Positions 47,695 through 56,336 of a stretch of 64,000 nucleotides of DNA are shown here, one piece after another; position 1 is the stretch's first letter, and each line of letters begins with the position of its first letter. A program made the translations under genes and the position numbers. Under the pieces are notes generated by a model. That model did not search any database. It was not told the origin of the DNA and worked only from the letters and a program-made list of their open reading frames with translations. Source of the stretch: Pusillimonas caeni (GTDB lineage Bacteria; Pseudomonadota; Gammaproteobacteria; Burkholderiales; Burkholderiaceae_B); the NCBI RefSeq assembly GCF_003545815.1, contig NZ_PDUW01000007.1, forward strand, positions 124,001 to 188,000, in the 5' to 3' direction.

Positions 47695-49677
47695 ATGCGT
47701 CTGGATATTTCAGCTCTTCTTCACCCGCCCAGCGCCTGGCCGCGCTGGATGCTGGCGCCGCTGCTGGCGCTCATGCTGCTGCTGACGGCCTGTGGCGGCA
47801 GCGGCGACTCGTCCAAGGATGACCAGGCCCGGGCCACGGTGCTGGTCTACGTGGTGGGCTCCGACCTGGAAGAAAACTGGAGCCTCGCCACGGAGAACCT
47901 CAAGGAGATGATGCAGGTCGGCTCCAGCCAGGAAGTCAACATCATCGTGGAAACAGGCGCGGCCGACAAAGAAGGCTGGCGCACGGTAAAACGCCAGAAA
48001 GTCCTCAATGGCGGTACGGAACTCATCAGCGACCTGGGCAGCCAGCGCATGACCGATCCCGCCAACCTGCGCAAGTTCATCGAATGGGGGGTCGGCGCCT
48101 ATCCCGCCAAGTCCTATCATCTCGTGTTCTGGGATCACGGCGGCGGTCCGCTGGGAGGATATGGCGTCGACAGAAACTTCCCCGGCACAAGCACCATGTC
48201 CATGCCCGAACTCGCCGAGGCCCTCGAAGGGGCCAAGCGCACCACCGGAGCCACGTTCGACCTGGTCGGCTTCGACGCCTGCCTCATGGCCAGCGCCGAA
48301 GTGGCATACATGCTGCGCCCCTATGCGCGCTACCTGGTGGCCTCGCAGGAAATCGAGCCGGGCCGGGGGTGGGACTGGAAGGCCTATCTGAGCCACGTGG
48401 TCAACGACAGCGGCAGCACCGCGCTCTCCACGGGCAAGGCCATCGTCGACGGCTATAGCGAAAAAATGGCCGCGGAAGGAGAGTACTTCGTCACGCTTTC
48501 ACTGACCGATCTGGGCAAAATGGACGCCCTGATGGAAAACCTCGGCGCCGTGTCGGCCACCATCGTGGACAAGCTCAACGCCGGCAGCGCAGCACAGCAA
48601 TACAACGCCTGGGCGGACCTGGCTTATACGCGCCGCAGCTCGCACGACTTCCAGACCTCCTGGCTGTTCGGCAACCGGTACGACCTGGTGGACATGGCCG
48701 ACTTCTTCACCAAGCCGGCGCTGCGCATGCTTGATGTGTCGGAAGAACAAGTTGCAGCCGTCGAAGCCTCGCTGAACGAAGCCGTGGTCTACAACAAATA
48801 TGGCGAGAACCTTTGGGCGGCGGGCGGCATGACGCTTTACATGCCCCTGGTCAGCGCCGGACAGAACAAGGGCGACATGTATCTTCGGCATGCCGCGCTG
48901 GACGTTCCCGACAGCCTGAAGAGCTTGGTCACGCGCTACGTCGAACTGGCCCGCAGCCCCGGGCTTCCGAAGCCCACGCTCGGCACGCCGCAACAGGCGG
49001 GCGGCATCTCTTATGCTCGGCTGAACAATGCCAACTTCGCCGCCGTGGAATATGCCAATCTGTGGAATACGTCCAACGCGCCGGGCAGCCAGCACCTTGC
49101 GATCAAGCCGCTGGACGCCCAGGCGCCGCCGCCCGCCGGCGACGAAGTGCTCATCGCCGCCCGTCCCGACGACGGCTGGTTTCTGCTGCCCAGCTCCGTG
49201 GGCCCCCCGGTGCTGGTCAGCGTCCTGCCCGACGACACGCCGCGGATGGCCGTCGGCTACGCCACCTACACCATCCCCGTCCTCCTGCGCTATCCGGGCG
49301 TTCAGCCGGACAGCAGTCTGGACGACAGCAGGATAGGCATGAAAGGCGTCTTGCTGGTGGAGTACAACGAAGACGTCCAGGGCAATAAAACCTACCGCAT
49401 CCTCAACTTCCTCGCAGGCAGCGGAGCCAGCCCCTATGCCAGCCGAACCGATCCGCAAGGCCTCGAAGAGGGGCTGGAGTTCTATCCCCTCATCCTGGTC
49501 GACGGCGAATGGCAGGCGGATCGCAGCCGCAGCATCGTGAGCTTCGACGCCGGCGACGCCGACACGCCGCAGGAAGACTGGTGGCAATTGCAAACCGCAA
49601 CGGCGACCGAACTTTGCGGCGCCGCCTGCGGGTTCAGCTTTGGCATCGTCGATTATCAAGGCACAATGACGATGTAG
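47695..49677 (+). CDS. Clostripain-family (peptidase C11) lipoprotein
   Basis: A 660-residue protein. The signal peptide ends in lipobox LLTAC with the lipid-modified Cys at residue 33, followed by a Gly/Ser linker. The caspase-like clan CD fold follows: strand TVLVYVVGSDLEENW, catalytic His-148 in VFWDHGGG, catalytic Cys-196 in VGFDACLMAS. The C-terminal 250 residues are beta-rich with no motif I recognise. The family are cysteine proteases cutting after basic residues; most members are secreted. Here the enzyme is probably anchored to a membrane facing the periplasm or surface. No operon partner is tight; next gene is 80 bases on. Confidence 0.85.
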   Translation: MRLDISALLHPPSAWPRWMLAPLLALMLLLTACGGSGDSSKDDQARATVLVYVVGSDLEENWSLATENLKEMMQVGSSQEVNIIVETGAADKEGWRTVKRQKVLNGGTELISDLGSQRMTDPANLRKFIEWGVGAYPAKSYHLVFWDHGGGPLGGYGVDRNFPGTSTMSMPELAEALEGAKRTTGATFDLVGFDACLMASAEVAYMLRPYARYLVASQEIEPGRGWDWKAYLSHVVNDSGSTALSTGKAIVDGYSEKMAAEGEYFVTLSLTDLGKMDALMENLGAVSATIVDKLNAGSAAQQYNAWADLAYTRRSSHDFQTSWLFGNRYDLVDMADFFTKPALRMLDVSEEQVAAVEASLNEAVVYNKYGENLWAAGGMTLYMPLVSAGQNKGDMYLRHAALDVPDSLKSLVTRYVELARSPGLPKPTLGTPQQAGGISYARLNNANFAAVEYANLWNTSNAPGSQHLAIKPLDAQAPPPAGDEVLIAARPDDGWFLLPSSVGPPVLVSVLPDDTPRMAVGYATYTIPVLLRYPGVQPDSSLDDSRIGMKGVLLVEYNEDVQGNKTYRILNFLAGSGASPYASRTDPQGLEEGLEFYPLILVDGEWQADRSRSIVSFDAGDADTPQEDWWQLQTATATELCGAACGFSFGIVDYQGTMTM

Positions 49678-49756
49678 AGAACCCTGGCGGCAAGGCCGCC
49701 CATGCCACCGCCTCGGAAAACCGGCGGCGGCGTGGGCGGTCCGCCGCTCGACCATA

Positions 49757-50821
49757 ATGAAGAATGCGCAACAGGCCCCTGAGCGGGGCCTTGCTTCGAT
49801 GTCGCCCGCCTCGTTCGGCCTGGTCATGGCGACCGGCATCGTTTCCCTGGCCGCCGCCATGCTTTTCCTGCCCCGCGTGGCGCAAGTGATGTTCAAGCTG
49901 AACATCTTTTTCTTTGCCGTGCTGTGGGCGCTGACGCTGCTTCGCCTGGCGCGGCACTCCCGGCGTTTCTTCCGCGACATGGGCGACCATGTGCGGGCGC
50001 CCGGATACTTCACGATGGTGGCCGGCAGCGGCATCCTCGGCACGCAATTCGTGGCGCTGGGCGGCAGCTACCGCGCGGGGTGGCTGTTATGGGGCCTGGC
50101 CGCCGCGCTGTGGATCGTCCTGGTCTACGCGATTTTCGCCGCGCTGACGGTGCGCGCCGACAAGCCCGGACTGGACCGCGGCCTGAGCGGAAGCTGGCTG
50201 CTGGCGGTCGTGGCGACGCAGTCGATCGCGGTGCTGGGCGGCGCCCTGGCCGGCCATGGCGGTCCCATCGACGCGGCGCTGCTGGACTTCATCGCCTTGG
50301 CGATGTGGCTGAGCGGCGGCATGCTGTATGGGCTGATCATGGCGCTGATCTTCTTTCGCTATCTGTTCCTGCGCTTTTCGCCCGCCGACCTGTCGCCCTC
50401 GTACTGGATCAATATGGGCGCCATGGCCATCTCGACGCTGGCGGGAACGCAGCTGATCGCCAATGCCGCGGCATCGCCCTTTCTTGCCTCCATCCTGCCC
50501 TTCATAAAAGGGCTTACCCTGTTCTTCTGGGCGGCGGGCACCTGGTGGATTCCACTGCTTCTGGCACTGGGCTTCTGGCGGCATGTGACCATGCGCTTTC
50601 CCGTCCGCTACGATCCGCTGTACTGGGGCGTGGTGTTTCCCTTCGGCATGTACGCGGCCAGCACCCAAAGCCTGATTCAACAGCTCGAGCTGGATTTTCT
50701 GCATGTGTTGCCTATCTGCTTTCTGTATGCGGCGATGGCGGCCTGGGTCGTGGCCTTTGTAGGGTTGTCGCACGATGTCGGCAGGCGGTTCAAGGGAAAT
50801 CGCGGAGGCTGCGAGGCCTAG
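49757..50821 (+). CDS. TDT family transporter (TehA/Mae1-type)
   Basis: A 354-residue integral membrane protein with ten hydrophobic segments, the TehA/SLAC1/Mae1 fold. The start (SPASFGLVMATGIVSLAAAML) and the YWINMGAMAISTLAGTQL block are typical. Members export or import dicarboxylates, sulfite or tellurite-related anions through a channel gated by a Phe. The substrate here cannot be told. Start codon ATG at 49757 has no clear ribosome-binding site; ATG at 49799 is an alternative. Confidence 0.85.
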   Translation: MKNAQQAPERGLASMSPASFGLVMATGIVSLAAAMLFLPRVAQVMFKLNIFFFAVLWALTLLRLARHSRRFFRDMGDHVRAPGYFTMVAGSGILGTQFVALGGSYRAGWLLWGLAAALWIVLVYAIFAALTVRADKPGLDRGLSGSWLLAVVATQSIAVLGGALAGHGGPIDAALLDFIALAMWLSGGMLYGLIMALIFFRYLFLRFSPADLSPSYWINMGAMAISTLAGTQLIANAAASPFLASILPFIKGLTLFFWAAGTWWIPLLLALGFWRHVTMRFPVRYDPLYWGVVFPFGMYAASTQSLIQQLELDFLHVLPICFLYAAMAAWVVAFVGLSHDVGRRFKGNRGGCEA

Positions 50822-50984
50822 GCCTAGCCAAAACACTCATAAAAAATCCGGTAGACGGTTAAAATGCCGCCAAAGCAGTCGTAACAACAATCAACATAAC
50901 GACTCATGCGCGCACGCAGTGTCCGGCCGACTGGTCGCACGCGTCTTCAGACGCCGCTCCGCATGACGACCCCACGGAGGCGGC

Positions 50985-52535
50985 ATGCATTCATCCAGGC
51001 TTTATCGCGTTCTTCTGGCATCCGCGGCCGCCGTGGCGCTGGCCTCTTGCGGCGGTGGCGGATCCTCGTCGCAGGCGCAAATTCCGCCAGCCCGGGTAAC
51101 GGCGGCGGTCGCCCAATTGGACGATCTCGCTGCAGAAATCCTCGAACGCTCCGTCATACCGGGCCTGGCGGTGGCGGTCGTGCACCAGGGGAAAACCGTC
51201 TATGCCAAGGGCTTCGGCGTGCGCAAGCTGGGTGACCCGGCTCCTGTCGACCCGGAAACAGTATTCCAGCTGGCATCGGTATCCAAATCGGTCGGCGCCA
51301 CCGTCGTCGCGGCCCAGGTAGGCGCGGGCGTCGTAACCTGGGATACGCTGGTGGCTCGCGACCTGCCCTGGTTCGCGCTGAACGATCCCGAGGCCACCGC
51401 CCGGCTGACCGTGGGCGATCTCTACTCGCATCAGTCCGGCCTGCCCGACCATGCGGGCGACGACCTGGAAGAGTTGGGTTATACGCGCCTGGAAACCATG
51501 GAACGCCTGCGCTTTCTGGCCTCGGCGCCCTTGCGCAGCCGCTATGCCTACACCAACTTCGGCATTACGACCGCGGCTCAAGCCGTGGCAACGGCGGCCG
51601 GCGTCGCCTGGGAAGATCTCTCGCAGGAAACGATCTACGGCCCGCTGGGCATGGCGTCCACCAGTTCGCGTTATGCCGACTTCATGGCGCGGGCCAATCG
51701 CGCCCATCCACATATCCGCGACGGAGACGGCTTCCAGCCCGGGCCGATACGCCAGCCCGACGCTCAGACGCCGGCGGGCGGCGTCAGCTCCAACGTGCTG
51801 GACATGGCGCAATGGATGAGCATGGTGCTGCGCGAGGGGAAGCATGAAGGAAGGCAGTTGATTCCCGAGAACGCCCTGACGCCGGCCCTCAGCCCGCAGG
51901 TCATGACCTCGCCGCCTTCCGGAGAGCAGTCCGCCGGCTACTATGGATACGGCTTCAACGTCTCGACCTCGCGGGCCGGCTTCACCCAGCTGGGCCATTC
52001 GGGCGCTTTTCTCATGGGCGCGGGCACCAGCTTCAATCTGCTGCCCGCGGCGGACACCGGCATCGTGGTCCTCACCAACGCTTTGCCCGTGGGCGCCGCC
52101 GAGGCGCTGTGCCTTTCGTATCTGGATCTGGTTCAATTCGGACACATAACGCGCGACTGGCTCGACGTAGTGGGGCCGTACTTCGCCGACATGGCCAAGC
52201 CCTTCGGAGAGCTGGCCGGCGCGCCTTTCCCCACCGACCCTGCTCCGGCGCTGCCGGCCCACGCCTACACCGGCGTCTACGGCAACGACTACTACGGCGA
52301 TGCACGGGTCGAACAGCGCGGCGGCGAACTCGTCCTGGCGCTCGGTCCGGTTCCCAAGATGTACGCGCTACAGCATTGGAGCGGCAACGTCTTCGTGTTC
52401 GAGCCGGACGGCGAAATGGCGCCCGCCGACTCGCGCTCGGCGGTCACCTTCGCCGTCGGCCCGGGCGGCGTGGCGCAAAGCCTGGCGATCGAGCTGTACC
52501 AAGAGAGCGGCGTCGGCACGCTGGAACGGCACTGA
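50985..52535 (+). CDS. Serine beta-lactamase-like (CubicO-type) lipoprotein
   Basis: A 516-residue lipoprotein with lipobox ALASC (Cys-22) and Gly-rich linker. The class C beta-lactamase/DD-peptidase fold has SVSK (Ser-98 nucleophile, Lys-101), YTN (Tyr-189) and LGHSG in place of the KTG motif, the pattern of CubicO/esterase EstB relatives rather than true beta-lactamases. From about residue 410 a beta-rich C-terminal domain of the DUF3471 type follows (HAYTGVYGNDYYGDARV). Likely an esterase, amidase or peptidase in the periplasm. ATG at 50985 preceded by ACGGAGG. Confidence 0.85.
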   Translation: MHSSRLYRVLLASAAAVALASCGGGGSSSQAQIPPARVTAAVAQLDDLAAEILERSVIPGLAVAVVHQGKTVYAKGFGVRKLGDPAPVDPETVFQLASVSKSVGATVVAAQVGAGVVTWDTLVARDLPWFALNDPEATARLTVGDLYSHQSGLPDHAGDDLEELGYTRLETMERLRFLASAPLRSRYAYTNFGITTAAQAVATAAGVAWEDLSQETIYGPLGMASTSSRYADFMARANRAHPHIRDGDGFQPGPIRQPDAQTPAGGVSSNVLDMAQWMSMVLREGKHEGRQLIPENALTPALSPQVMTSPPSGEQSAGYYGYGFNVSTSRAGFTQLGHSGAFLMGAGTSFNLLPAADTGIVVLTNALPVGAAEALCLSYLDLVQFGHITRDWLDVVGPYFADMAKPFGELAGAPFPTDPAPALPAHAYTGVYGNDYYGDARVEQRGGELVLALGPVPKMYALQHWSGNVFVFEPDGEMAPADSRSAVTFAVGPGGVAQSLAIELYQESGVGTLERH

Positions 52536-52590
52536 GCCCAAAGCCGATGCGGCGGCGTGCCGGGCCGCAATAACCACAATGCGGCAAGGG

Positions 52591-52604
52591 TTGATATATG
52601 TCAA
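52591..52604. promoter_or_regulatory. FNR/Anr-like box upstream of the lactate-permease-family gene
   Basis: TTGATATATGTCAA matches the FNR/Anr consensus TTGATNNNNATCAA at nine of ten defined positions. It is 94 bases before the permease ATG, a workable distance for an activator at -41.5. No other site of this kind was noticed in the window. Confidence 0.5.
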
Positions 52605-52697
52605 GGACAGGAGCTGGGCCTTTGCCCACACTGGTTTAAGGATGCTGTAAGAATTCCTTGAACCGAATGGCGCTACGCCATCCTTCCTTCGACAGTT

Positions 52698-54347
52698 ATG
52701 CACACAACCCTGATTCCCATCGACTGGCTGCATTGGTCCCTGGCTGCCCTGCCTATCCTCGCCCTGGCCTTCCTGCTGGTCAAGCTGCGCTGGACCGCCC
52801 AGCAAGCGGGCACCACCGGCATGTTCGTGGCGGCCGGAGTCGCCCTGCTCGTCTTTCGCACTCCCGTAGACACTCTGGCGGTCGCAAGCGCCAAGGGAAT
52901 ATGGGATTCGGCTTCGATCCTGCTGGTGATCTGGCCGGCGCTGCTGCTGTATCACATCATGAGCAAGGCCGGCGGTTACGAGGCGCTGCGCCGGGGCATC
53001 GTCAGCTTCAGCCGCAACGAACTGTTCATCGTCGTCGCCCTGGGCTGGGTATTCACGTCGTTCCTGCAAGGCATCGACGGTTTCGGCACGCCCATCGTTG
53101 TGGTGGCTCCGTTGCTGGTGGCCATCGGCATGCGTCCGGTCTACGCGGTCGCCATACCCATCATCGCCCACATCTGGGCCAAGTTCTATGGCACGCTGGG
53201 GGTGGGCTGGCTCGCCACGCTGCAGGTGGTCGACCTGGATGCGGCCACGACGCAAGCCACCGCCCATCAATCCGCGCTGCTGCTGACCATCCAAGTGCTC
53301 CTGGGCGGGTTCACCGTCGTCTGGATGTACGGACGCTGGCCGGCGGTCCGGCATGCCTGGCCTCTGGTGCTGATCATTTCAGCCATACAAGGCATGGGAC
53401 AGATCATCGTCGTCTGGTTCGACCCGGTCCTGGCAGCGTTCATACCCGCTACCCTGGCCATGCTGGCCCTGTATCCGCTGTCGCGCTGGCCCCGGTATGC
53501 CGAGCCGCTGGGCGGCCTGACAGAGCGACCCGCCATGTTGGAAGCAGGCATAGGCAGTGCACGCAGCGACGACAAGTCGGCGCCCATGGGGCTGCTCATG
53601 TCCTTCATGCCGTATGCCCTGCTTACCGTCTTCGCTTTGAGCTCATCGCTGATCGAGCCGCTGAGAAGTGCACTGGGCTCTTTCACCATCGGCCTGCCTT
53701 TTCCCGAAGTCGCCACCGGCTATGGAATCGTCAACGTCGCGACGCCCCGTTATTCGGCCATGGCTCCGCTGACCAACCCCGGCGCCAGCCTGCTCGTCAC
53801 AGCTGCCTTGACCTGGCTGATCTTCAGTGCGCGGGGCTACTACAGGGCCTGGGCGGCCGCCGACCCCACCGTGACTCAGTCACGCATCGTGCGCAATCTG
53901 TTTGCCAGCGCCGTGCCCGCATCCGTGCCCATCATCGCGTTCCTGGTCATGGCGCGCATCATGGACCATTCGGGCCAGAACGAAGCACTGGCCTTTGGAA
54001 TCGCCGCTGTGGCGCCGGCCTATGTGTTCGCTTTCCTGTCCAATGGCATCGGAATCATCGGCGCCTTCGCCACGTCCAGCAGCACGTCGTCCAACACGCT
54101 GTTCTCGGATTTGCAATACACCTTGGCCAGGCTCAAGGACCTGCCCGTGGCGACCATTCTGGCGGCCCAGAGTGCGGGCGGCGCGATAGGCAACGCCATC
54201 GGCCCTGCCAACGTCGTGCTCGGAACCAGCACCGCCGGGATCAGCGGCAAAGAGGGCGATGTCCTGCGCAAGACCCTGCCCTGGACACTGGCCGCCTTCG
54301 CACTGACGGGCGCGGCCACCATCCTCATGATCATGCTCGGTGCATAA
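52698..54347 (+). CDS. L-lactate permease family transporter (LctP/LldP)
   Basis: A 549-residue membrane protein with about 14 hydrophobic segments. The family blocks QGIDGFGTPIVVVAPLLVAIG, IIAHIWAKFYGTLGVGW, NPGASLLVTAALTWLIF and AQSAGGAIGNAIGPANVVLGTS are all present. It imports lactate, glycolate or a similar hydroxy acid with protons. It starts a three-gene run: a small membrane protein follows after 16 bases, then a gamma-glutamyltransferase homologue overlapping that. Lactate dehydrogenase genes are absent, so the substrate may not be lactate. Confidence 0.9.
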   Translation: MHTTLIPIDWLHWSLAALPILALAFLLVKLRWTAQQAGTTGMFVAAGVALLVFRTPVDTLAVASAKGIWDSASILLVIWPALLLYHIMSKAGGYEALRRGIVSFSRNELFIVVALGWVFTSFLQGIDGFGTPIVVVAPLLVAIGMRPVYAVAIPIIAHIWAKFYGTLGVGWLATLQVVDLDAATTQATAHQSALLLTIQVLLGGFTVVWMYGRWPAVRHAWPLVLIISAIQGMGQIIVVWFDPVLAAFIPATLAMLALYPLSRWPRYAEPLGGLTERPAMLEAGIGSARSDDKSAPMGLLMSFMPYALLTVFALSSSLIEPLRSALGSFTIGLPFPEVATGYGIVNVATPRYSAMAPLTNPGASLLVTAALTWLIFSARGYYRAWAAADPTVTQSRIVRNLFASAVPASVPIIAFLVMARIMDHSGQNEALAFGIAAVAPAYVFAFLSNGIGIIGAFATSSSTSSNTLFSDLQYTLARLKDLPVATILAAQSAGGAIGNAIGPANVVLGTSTAGISGKEGDVLRKTLPWTLAAFALTGAATILMIMLGA

Positions 54348-54363
54348 CCAGGGGAAAACAACC

Positions 54364-54624
54364 ATGTTCGCCTTATTCAAGAACCGGCTCGCCTACTTGA
54401 GCGTATCCCTGATATTGCTGGTCTGCGCAACGCCGCTGATCAGCCTCGGAACCACCACTGGTCCCAGCCAACTCTGGTGGCTGGGCCTGGCCGCGCTTTT
54501 CTTCGGCGGCCTGATACCGCCCGTGCAGCGTCTGCTGCTGGGTCCGCCATCCCCGGCGCCCGAAGCTGCTGAAACCTCCTCCAACGCCTCTTCAGATCAA
54601 GGAGCCAATGATGAGCCACGCTAA
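54364..54624 (+). CDS. Small two-helix membrane protein, unknown
   Basis: An 86-residue protein with two hydrophobic segments (about 10-30 and 37-58) and a Pro/Ala/Glu/Ser-rich cytoplasmic tail of about 27 residues. I recognise no family. It sits between the permease and the GGT homologue, 16 bases after the former and overlapping the latter by 14 bases, so it is co-transcribed with both. A transporter accessory subunit is a reasonable guess, no more. Confidence 0.65.
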   Translation: MFALFKNRLAYLSVSLILLVCATPLISLGTTTGPSQLWWLGLAALFFGGLIPPVQRLLLGPPSPAPEAAETSSNASSDQGANDEPR

Positions 54625-56269
54625 CGGTCCTCGCACCGGCCGCCCCCCAGCCGTCTCCTCGCGAGGTATGGTGTCTTCCCCGCATTATCTGGCGTCCGCG
54701 TCCGGGCTGGACGCACTGCGACGCGGCGGCAGCGCCGTCGACGCCGCAATCGCGATCAATGCGACGCTGTGCGTCGTATATCCGCATATGGCGGGCCTCG
54801 GCGGCGACGGCTTCTGGCTGATCGCGGGCCCGGATACGGGCGGTGTTCAGGCGCTGCATGCCGGCGGTCCGGCGGCATATGGCGCAAACCGCGACTTTTA
54901 TCGCGAGCAGGGATACAAAGCTATTCCGGCGCGTGGCGCCCTGGCTGCGCTGACGGTTCCGGGCGCGGTCGACGGCTGGCGCGCCGCGCACGAGCGCCAT
55001 GGACGCCTGCCCTGGTCATCGCTGTTTTCCGACGCCATCCATCACGCGCGCCATGGCGTGGCTGTAAGCCGCTCGCTGGCCGACTGGCTGGCCGAAGACC
55101 AGTACATCTTGCGCGAGAATCCCCGGACGGCCCGGATCTACCTGCCTGACGGCAAACCGGAACGCGAAGGCGCCCGACTGGTGCAGGCGGATCTGGCCCG
55201 TTCGATGGAACTCATCGCCACGCAAGGAGCCCGCGCCGCATTCTACGAAGGCCCGTTGGCCAAACGCATCTGCGAGGCCATGGCCGCCGCCGGCTCGCCG
55301 CTTCGCGCGGACGACTTCGCCCAATACCGGGCCAGATGGGTCGACCCCATTTCCACTACCTACCGCGGCCATCAGGTTGTGCAGATGCCGCCCAATACCC
55401 AAGGTTTTGCGGCATTGCAGATACTGAACCTGCTTGAAGGCTTCGACGTCGCTGCGTGGGGCGAAGGCACAGTCGACTATTACCATCATATGGTCGAAGT
55501 GGTGAAAGTGGCCTTCGCCGACCGCGACGAATGGCTGACCGACCCGGGCCACGTCAAGATTCCCCTGGATGAACTGCTGTCCAGAGAATACGCAGACCGC
55601 CGGCGCGCGTTGATCGACAGCATGCAGGCGCTGCCCGCGGAACTCATCGAACCGGGACTGCGCTATGGCACACAGTTCGACCATCGCATTCCCGAGGGCG
55701 ATACGGTATATTTTTGCGCCGTCGATGAAAGCGGCTTGGCGGTCTCCAACATCCAGTCCATCTACCACGATTTCGGCTCGGCCTGCGTGGCCGGGGATAC
55801 GGGGATCATCATGCAGAACCGGGGCAACTTCTTTTCCCTGGACGACCGCCATCCCAACCGGCTCGAGCCCGGAAAGCACACCTTCCACACCATCATTCCC
55901 GCCATGCTGCTCCAGGAAGGCGCACCGGTTCTCACCTATGGCACCATGGGCGGTGAAGGCCAGCCGCAAACCCAGGCGGCCCTCCTGACCCGGCTGATCG
56001 ATTTCGGCTTCGACGTGCAGCAGGCTGTCGAAGCGCCGCGCTGGCTCATGGGCCGCACTTGGGGCATGGAGTCGCGCGACCTCTGGCTCGAGTCGCGTAT
56101 CCCCGACGAAACCGTGCGGGCGCTGCGCCTGCGCGGCCAGCCGGTGAAAATGGCCGGCAACTGGGACGGCTCGCTGGGCCATGCCCAGGCTATCCGCATC
56201 GATCGGGAAAGCGGCTTTTTCGAAGGAGGAGCCGATCCACGCGGCGACGGCGCGGCCCTGGGCTTCTGA
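54611..56269 (+). CDS. Gamma-glutamyltransferase family protein (cytoplasmic)
   Basis: A 552-residue Ntn-hydrolase. The catalytic Thr-365 is in PEGDTVYFCAVDESG, where the precursor would self-cleave into two chains. The N-terminal half has HMAGLGGDGFWL and the C-terminal half YGTMGGEGQPQTQAAL. There is no signal peptide, unlike periplasmic E. coli Ggt, and the lid-loop segment SSMSPT of Ggt is replaced by HTIIP. Both fit the YwrD-like or acylase-like branch. ATG at 54611 has GGAG six bases upstream, which favours it over 54608. Substrate: a gamma-glutamyl or N-acyl amino compound, by family. Confidence 0.85.
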   Translation: MSHANGPRTGRPPAVSSRGMVSSPHYLASASGLDALRRGGSAVDAAIAINATLCVVYPHMAGLGGDGFWLIAGPDTGGVQALHAGGPAAYGANRDFYREQGYKAIPARGALAALTVPGAVDGWRAAHERHGRLPWSSLFSDAIHHARHGVAVSRSLADWLAEDQYILRENPRTARIYLPDGKPEREGARLVQADLARSMELIATQGARAAFYEGPLAKRICEAMAAAGSPLRADDFAQYRARWVDPISTTYRGHQVVQMPPNTQGFAALQILNLLEGFDVAAWGEGTVDYYHHMVEVVKVAFADRDEWLTDPGHVKIPLDELLSREYADRRRALIDSMQALPAELIEPGLRYGTQFDHRIPEGDTVYFCAVDESGLAVSNIQSIYHDFGSACVAGDTGIIMQNRGNFFSLDDRHPNRLEPGKHTFHTIIPAMLLQEGAPVLTYGTMGGEGQPQTQAALLTRLIDFGFDVQQAVEAPRWLMGRTWGMESRDLWLESRIPDETVRALRLRGQPVKMAGNWDGSLGHAQAIRIDRESGFFEGGADPRGDGAALGF

Positions 56270-56296
56270 ACGGCTCGCGGAAAGCATGTTTGAGCC

Positions 56297-56323
56297 TATA
56301 ATGCGAATCTTTTTCATTCTCAA
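56297..56323 (+). promoter_or_regulatory. Fur-box-like operator over a -10 element
   Basis: The stretch reads TATAATGCGAATC then TTTTTCATTCTCAAC, resembling the Fur-box form with ATAAT, GCGAAT and CATTCTC hexamers. It overlaps a perfect TATAAT at 56297-56302. Placed 14-40 bases before the siderophore-binding-protein start, it would repress transcription under iron sufficiency. Confidence 0.6.
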
Positions 56324-56336
56324 CATAGGACTACGC

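Noticed and set aside
49757-50821. Tellurite resistance determinant
   Set aside because: TehA similarity alone does not show resistance; the TDT family mostly moves dicarboxylates or sulfite and no tehB is adjacent.
50985-52535. True class C beta-lactamase resistance gene
   Set aside because: SVSK and YTN are present but HSG replaces KTG, and a C-terminal beta-rich domain is present; this fits the CubicO/esterase group.
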